Notes under the pieces: model-generated | Databases searched by the model: none | Told to the model about the DNA's origin: nothing | What the model saw: only the letters and a program-made list of their open reading frames with translations | Assembly: GCA_010405405.1 (NCBI GenBank) | Contig: MU004242.1 | Coordinates: 410,748 to 474,747 of the forward strand | Direction: 5' to 3' | DNA: 64,000 nt | DNA from: Microthyrium microscopicum | Lineage: Eukaryota > Ascomycota > Dothideomycetes > Microthyriales > Microthyriaceae | In this document: positions 58,341-64,000 of the stretch, in pieces | Position numbering within the stretch: the stretch's first letter is position 1 | Layout of the letters: every line of letters starts with the position of its first letter | Program-made: the position numbers and the translations under genes

Positions 58341-60119
58341 CTAGGGATTAGAGTAAGTTTCATCATCACAACAAGCACTATATAACGGGCCATCCAAGAT
58401 TCCAATGCATATCTTTTTTTGCACCTCTGCTAGCTTTGCTAGCAAAGCCTTCCTTTCAGGACTCGGCTCATAGTACACCTCGTCATCCACGCAATAGTCT
58501 CGGAAAGAAAGCCGTATATCTTTCAAGTTTGGTAGTGCATCGCTATTAGTGGGTAGCTCATGCAGCAGTGCAAGTAAGATATCCTCCTCGGGCAACTCTG
58601 ACCTTATTTCGACCCTTTCGATTGAAGGAGGAAGAATCTGAGTCAGGGGATATGGCAGCTCAGTCTCAGTGGAATTCCCCGGGGTCGAAATCTTTCGCAT
58701 GCGAAGGACACGGGTATCTACTTTCAGGTACTTCAATGTCGCGAAGTGCCTGAAATGAGTGATTTGGTAGTTTCCGTAGATTGGTGCGTGGCCATACGTG
58801 TCGTCATCGAAGGATGTCGTAAGAACAAGGTATTGCAATGTGTTTTTGAAGCGTAGTAGGCTACCCAGGACTCTTCTTGGATTCCAGTACAGATGTTCTT
58901 CGCCGTCGACTGGCTCGTTGTTGACTTGAGTCTCATCTTCGGATTCAATGTCTTCAAAGACAGCTGTGCCATGGCTGGGTTGTGTGGTGGTCTTAATTGG
59001 TTTATTCATGGGCAAGAGCTTTACGCAATCCTCGGTCAGAGTTTCGTGTTCAGCCTCATTGCCGCTCTCGGGCAGATCTTCATTCGCTTCGCCTTGACTA
59101 CTAGAACGCAGTGCTCGTATTGAAGTACAATCCTCCCAAACGAAGGTATGCAGGCCTTCAATTTGCCCAAGAAAGAGTTCCAGACTGCGAATTTGAGTGT
59201 AACAGTCAAAAAATGCGAGTTTCCTCAATCTCAAAATTGGTTTATCGCAAAATCGGTCAAGGTGTCTTTCTGACTCAGTGTATAAGAAACTGTCATACAT
59301 ATGATGCACATACAAAGTCTCCAGCCGCGGTAGCAGAAGAAATGAAGTCAGGTTCATTATTGACGACTTGTAGCCGTACACGCAAAGTCTTTCAAGCTCT
59401 TGAAAATAGAATCTTCCACGAGTTGCATGAATGATTGCAGATAGAATGGGAGGTTCAGGACATGAAGCGAAGCCGTAGTTGCAGAGAACAAAGTCGAGCG
59501 TCTTAAGATTGGGCAGCAAGAGTAGAAATGCTGCTTGACAGAACTCACAGCAGATTTCCTTGCCATATTCCTGGACGTTATCTGCCTCGCACAAGCAATG
59601 GCATCTTTTCAGATCCGAGCCTATGCCAATGGTATCATGGGTAATGTCGAGGTGTGAAATTTCAGAGTTCTTGCGGAGAAGTGATTGATGTAGCTCAGGA
59701 GATTGGGAGCTGTCTTTCCAAAGAGCCCAGCGGAAATCTTTGGTCTGCGTGCAGTCCCATCTTGCGTGAGTCAAGTATCGTAGGAGCAAAAGCTGGTATT
59801 TGGCTGGGGCTTGAAGCAGAGGACGGAAGAATGGGAAGGGCATCGATGGTGCACGGTGACTGAAACCAGGTGCTGGTGGTTGTGATATGAGCCTCGTGCA
59901 CCAGAGACCTGATCCCGGAAGAACCCAATTCTTGCAGAAGTTATGAGATTCAATGAGGGGAATACCGACCGAATACATTCGCTTGCAAGTCAGAATCAAT
60001 GATTGGAAACCCGATGGCTGGCTGAATTGAAGAATGATGAATAGCAGTTCGGTTGGTAGTCGGAGGATGAAATCCTTCATGCTGATAGGCAAGCCTGGCT
60101 CCACTGGATCCTGCTGCAT
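58341..60119 (-). CDS. F-box protein
   Basis: A single exon of 592 residues from ATG 60119. The F-box is at about 14-50 (MKDFILRLPTELLFIILQFS...LILTCKRMYSVGIPLI). The rest has spaced Leu-rich blocks (LPNLKTLDFVL, LLPRLETLYVHHMYDSFLY, LRLRKLAFFDCYTQIRSLELFLGQI, LKYLKVDTRVLRM, LPNLKDIRLSFRDYCVDDE) like the LRR-type scaffold of fungal F-box proteins. A conserved Cys/His segment (CHCLCEADNVQEYGKEICCEFC) could bind metal. An internal Met at residue 14 is an alternative start. Substrate unknown. Confidence 0.85.
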   Translation of the reverse strand: MQQDPVEPGLPISMKDFILRLPTELLFIILQFSQPSGFQSLILTCKRMYSVGIPLIESHNFCKNWVLPGSGLWCTRLISQPPAPGFSHRAPSMPFPFFRPLLQAPAKYQLLLLRYLTHARWDCTQTKDFRWALWKDSSQSPELHQSLLRKNSEISHLDITHDTIGIGSDLKRCHCLCEADNVQEYGKEICCEFCQAAFLLLLPNLKTLDFVLCNYGFASCPEPPILSAIIHATRGRFYFQELERLCVYGYKSSIMNLTSFLLLPRLETLYVHHMYDSFLYTESERHLDRFCDKPILRLRKLAFFDCYTQIRSLELFLGQIEGLHTFVWEDCTSIRALRSSSQGEANEDLPESGNEAEHETLTEDCVKLLPMNKPIKTTTQPSHGTAVFEDIESEDETQVNNEPVDGEEHLYWNPRRVLGSLLRFKNTLQYLVLTTSFDDDTYGHAPIYGNYQITHFRHFATLKYLKVDTRVLRMRKISTPGNSTETELPYPLTQILPPSIERVEIRSELPEEDILLALLHELPTNSDALPNLKDIRLSFRDYCVDDEVYYEPSPERKALLAKLAEVQKKICIGILDGPLYSACCDDETYSNP

Positions 60120-61598
60120 CTTGTTTGGTTATTGCTCGTTGTCTTCGTAAATGGAACGGTGATGCTACCTCCAGGCGTTCTCGGAATTTGCAGATGCAGC
60201 AGAGAATTTTTATGTTCGGCAGCTGGAGCCGCGTTGGGAGCCTTGGATGATACGACTACCCCACTGTAAGGGAAAGAGCTTTTCAATGGAAGGAGCGACT
60301 GTCGATGGCCAACCTTCCAGCCAATCAAAAGCTATCAATCTCAGCCTTGCAGCCTCCAACACGGCTAGCCCAATCAGGCTAGGCATCAGTTTCGAAATCC
60401 TACGTCACCAGCATCTCCAAAAGAAATTCCCACGTTCTCTTGCGCCTCCAGTCTAGACATTTGCATGGAGATGTATAGGAGCTATGCGTAACTAGTTTGA
60501 GATATAGGAAAAGGTACGCGAAGTAGGTGGTGGCGAACTAAAGATTCCATTTTGCTTGGCTGCGCCACATTCCGCGTGTTTGGAGATGCAGGTGTCGCGT
60601 GCGCTGATGATGGGAAATGCTCGATGGACTTTGATATCAGATCCCGGATGTTATGGTTTGTGGTGCTCGGAATATCGCCTGGTTCAGGGACCGGTCGGCT
60701 GCAGAATGGGTGTAAGTCCGAAAGACGCACTATTAGGATGGTCTTCACTAATAGGATGTTGGGACGCTGTTTGATATATTCGAAAACGTGTTAATTCTTC
60801 TCTATGAGAGGCTAGTTCTACGTGCACTTGAAGCCGGGTGATCATATTGATGGGATGTAGAACGTTTCGCGGACTGTTGCATAGCACTTAGCTATGAGAA
60901 GAATTCTTCCCGCTACAACGAAAAAGCGAGAGTTTTGTAATGTCATCTGGTCTTATAGACCTAGAGTACTTGATATCAATACTGTCAATTCCAAGGAGGT
61001 TCTAGGTTCGTTTCTGCTACCTGCCGTTTCGGCAGGCCATCCCATCCATTCCTTCAATGTTTGATTGGCAGAGTTGATCAAGCATCCCCAAAGCGATCCC
61101 ACCCGCCCATGCAATAGTGAATACTCGTCAAGAAAAAGCCGTTGTCATGCAAAAGTCGTAAAAAGTAGTGCCCAGCAATACACTAGCCAACGCCAGCTGT
61201 GAAGCTTTTTGCCCGCAGCCGTACTAGGCGTGGAAAAACCTGAAAGTCCAGTTCCATCTCCATGATGGCTGGTGGTATGGGAAGACGCGTTTCCCAGTTT
61301 GTGCCCAAACTATTGGATGTTTGTTCCTGATTGATCGGCAGGATCGTGAGGAGGAGCAGGTGCGGATTTGTGTTCGATGTGGTTTGAAGGTGTAACGGCG
61401 ACGCCATCCTGAATATACAAGTCAAAACACAAAACTCCAAGGAGTTGAAACGCCGGTGGAAATGCGATGTAGCAAAGTAGCAAAAAAAGGAGGCTGCAAA
61501 ATGGTAAAAGACGACGGATGAGGAGTTAAGCGCAAAGAGGAGGTGTAGCGCGAGGAGGAATGATAAATGACGCAGGGAGGTAGAAATGTCTCGCGCCA
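60120..61598. other. Intergenic, no gene seen
   Basis: Upstream of the F-box gene and downstream of NCS-1. ORFs at 60482-60748 (-), 60552-60794 (+) and 61183-61602 (-) lack conserved features. Confidence 0.45.
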
Positions 61599-62397
61599 TC
61601 ATACCAGCCCGTCATATAACGAGAGAGCGGATACGATTGTCTCGTCCCGTCTTGATCCCTCTTTGAATTCGGCCATGTTGAGACTGCCGTCGTCGTTCTT
61701 GTCCATCATGCGGAAGATCTTTCGCACGCGCTTTTCTGGTGTGTCCTCATCTTGAGGTAATGTGACCATGCTGCCAACCTATGAATCGAGTTAGCAGGCT
61801 AATTGTGCGACAGGTTTGCTAGTGGGTGATGGATTTACCATCTTGTAGATTGCTTCTACTATGTGAAGCATTTCGTTGAAAGTGATTTGACCGTCGCCGT
61901 CAATGTCGTAGAGTTGGAAAGCCCAGTCGAGCTTGTCCTCCATGTTGCCTCTGCTAGTGACGCTCAAAGCGATAATGAATTCTTTGAAGTCAATCTCGCC
62001 TGATTTGTCCGAGTCAAACACATTGAAAACATAATTTGCGAAAGCTGATGGATCTCCGAATGGAAAGAATTGCCGATAAATCTTTTGAAATTCTTCTTTA
62101 GTCAAAAGACCAGATGGGCAATCCCGAATGAATCCTAAGGTCCGGTCAGGATAACAATACGCATAAAGTTGATTGGTCGCGACAAACCTTTGTACCACTG
62201 CTGTAGCTCTTTCTTGTCGAATTTAGTTGCCCGCTGGAGTTCTTGCAGGTCTTGTGTAGACAATTTGCTCTGTCTGTTGAAATTGAAAGTTAGCGCCCGG
62301 TATCAAGATAGCGCCTAAGCATATGTCTAGGCAATTGAGAGGCGAGACCGGGATTTTGCATGGTTGAAGGGCGATATAATACTTACGCTTTACCCAT
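61599..62397 (-). CDS. ncs1: Neuronal calcium sensor 1 / frequenin (NCS-1, Frq1)
   Basis: In coding order the exons are 62397-62387, 62273-62188, 62134-61839 and 61778-61599, giving the standard 190 residues. The first exon encodes only MGKA and part of the next codon; Gly2 with MGKAQSKLS is an N-myristoylation signal. EF-hand 1 is degenerate (CPSG), as usual. EF-hands 2-4 are intact: [26 protein letters not shown] and [13 protein letters not shown]. Frq1/NCS-1 binds Ca2+ and activates phosphatidylinositol 4-kinase Pik1 at the Golgi. Introns of 112, 53 and 60 nt have good borders, and frames join exactly. Confidence 0.95.
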
Positions 62398-63618
62398 GTT
62401 GTCGCACAAATAAGGGGATGATGAAAGGTGGGATTGCGGCGGTTTAAGCTTGAGCTGAAGTGTAGGATGGTAAAGGAAAGTGTTGAGAAGATGTGACAAA
62501 GGATCAGTTATATGCAAAGGCAGGAATCTAGCGGGGATGATTGCGGAGGCGTGAAGTCGCTTTGGTGGAAGTTGAATGTCGTTGGGCTTGAGAATGAGGC
62601 TTAGACCTTTGATTGTCCCAAAGCGGTTTAGTTCGCAACCAAAGAGCGTAAGAGGGAAGGGGCAATCGCGTACTGTAGATGCGCCTGCCTTCTTTGCCTT
62701 TTGCAACTGCCAACATTAACAATTGCACCGATTGGCAGTGACGACTCTTTTACAGATAACCGTTGCAGGTGTCGGCGCTTGTTAACTTGACAAGTCTTAC
62801 AAGTCTTACACCAACAATACCATCCTCAACCCAGCAACAAAACAAAGCTTGCTTGTCTTGTTTCTACTGGCGATGATACTGTCTTGGACTCTTGGTGTCT
62901 TGGTACCTACTTCAATAAGTTAACAACACCATCCCTGACGCTGTGACCTGGCCGCCCCGAATCCCCTGAACTTTGAAATGGCCTCAGCCCATATCTTCTT
63001 TACTTATCTTTGCAATAGGAATCATCTTGCAAAGCCTCACTTTACTTTATAAATTCATCTCACCGGCATCTCGTGGAAGCTTTGGCTGCGGCTGTGATTT
63101 ATCCGCCTGCCTCCGCCCTTAAAACTCAACATCTTCCTCTCGGATTCTGCGGATTGCGCTTCTCTAACTGACGGAATAATTCGCTGATATATCGCGCAAC
63201 ATGCTTCTCCTGGCCATGGCTATTGGGCGCCTGATTTTCAACTGTCAGAATGTGGCGACAACCTGATAATTGCCTAACTCGCCTCAGGAGCCCCATTTGG
63301 AGTCGCAGACGAAGGCATGTTGTCTACAGGTACGTACCTCGAATGACTTTTAACAATCTCAAGCTTTGTGGCAGTGTTCAGCCTTATGGCCCCGTCACAA
63401 GGCAGTCATAACAAGCCACCTTTATACGGCCTATCCGAGTCGCATACTGCTAAGCGAGATATCTCCGACTCAGCAACAGTCTCAGATTCACCGTAACAAT
63501 TTACAACACAATTGTCAAAACTGCGCCTCAAGGCAGACAAATAACATTATCTACTTTAAAACACCACCACTATCTCACCATTCAACCAATCAAAATAGTC
63601 CATCTTTATATTTGTGTT
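62398..63618. other. Intergenic, no gene seen
   Basis: Promoter side of NCS-1 and 3' flank of the SDR gene. The 96-codon + strand ORF at 63366-63656 overlaps the SDR 3' end and is not credible. Confidence 0.45.
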
Positions 63619-64000
63619 TCAGAGATATCTCTCAAACGCCTTTGCAGAGTCCCTGATACTTTGATCAAATGGAATCCATCCCTGCCCAGTCGCCTTCTCA
63701 ACCTTGCTCGCATCAAAGTAAACACCATCTCTATCATACACATATTCCTTATTGTACCCCTCACCTGGATTTCCAGCTTGAATGATGTCTTTGCGATCTG
63801 GATATTCGGCGCGCAAAACATCGGCAATCGACTGGCCAGTCTGCCGTCCGCCGACAACTAGGTAGCGCTGTCCATCGGCTTCCTGGTAGTGCTCGACGGC
63901 CCAGACGTGGATGCGCGCAACATCCCGTACGTCAACATAGGTTTCGCGATTGGGTGATGCATGAGGCTTGACGGGACCGCCGGCGAACTGGGCCCAGACG
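63619..64000 (-). CDS. Extended SDR, NAD(P)-dependent epimerase/reductase, 5' part outside window
   Basis: The visible 127 residues are the C-terminal part of an extended short-chain dehydrogenase. Family marks are YVDVRDVARIHVWAVEHYQ followed by QRYLVVGGRQTGQSIADVLR. The protein then has substrate-side sequence and closes with GWIPFDQSIRDSAKAFERYL. The layout matches Gre2/dihydroflavonol-reductase-like fungal enzymes that reduce aldehydes or ketones with NADPH. The Rossmann nucleotide-binding N-terminus and the catalytic Tyr-X3-Lys lie beyond the right edge. Confidence 0.88.
   Translation of the reverse strand, partial: VWAQFAGGPVKPHASPNRETYVDVRDVARIHVWAVEHYQEADGQRYLVVGGRQTGQSIADVLRAEYPDRKDIIQAGNPGEGYNKEYVYDRDGVYFDASKVEKATGQGWIPFDQSIRDSAKAFERYL

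Overview
The window is nuclear DNA from a filamentous ascomycete (Pezizomycotina). The evidence is short introns (mostly 45-60 nt) with CTAAC/CTGAC branch sites, a StuA-type APSES regulator, expanded F-box/2EXR families, and a transposon with the C-to-T decay typical of RIP. I cannot name a species. Both window edges cut a gene.

Layout. 0-7.7 kb: the 3' part of an F-box/LRR protein, then three tandem + strand 2EXR-type paralogues, the third frameshifted. 8.4-11.6 kb: a DDHD-domain phospholipase. 11.6-25.2 kb: a 13.5 kb stretch without a convincing protein gene that ends in the pyrimidine-rich leader of the stuA-type gene (25.2-27.0 kb). 28.4-32.0 kb: TIM17, built with a 6-nt micro-exon, and the SWI/SNF-RSC subunit Ssr4. 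33.9-36.0 kb: a secreted tyrosinase. 37.0-38.6 kb: an Ariadne-type RBR ubiquitin ligase (minus strand). 39-43 kb: gene-poor. 58.3-62.4 kb: an F-box protein and the calcium sensor NCS-1/Frq1 (both minus). 63.6-64 kb: the 3' part of an extended SDR reductase.

The most interesting stretch is 43.4-57.7 kb. It holds a small seven-exon gene for a secreted protein made of about nine His/Gln/Arg/Gly heptads, a ferric/cupric reductase, a 27-residue copper-type metallothionein (too short for ordinary gene calling) with a 3 x 22-bp repeat in its promoter, a NiCoT nickel/cobalt transporter and a CTR copper transporter. The copper enzyme tyrosinase lies 7 kb to the left. I infer a metal-handling neighbourhood in which the heptad protein could be a secreted metal-binding or signalling peptide. 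It has no dibasic Kex2 sites and no UstYa-type neighbour, so it is not an ordinary dikaritin RiPP precursor.

This neighbourhood is split by three adjacent TA-inserted DNA elements (49.76-54.27 kb). One is a 4-kb RIP-degraded Tc1/mariner element with recognisable DD34E remnants and an extra convergent ORF. The other two are MITEs of 354 bp and 146 bp, separated from their neighbours by only a few bases.

Exon borders were read by eye from splice consensus plus frame and family continuity. None was checked against RNA or databases.
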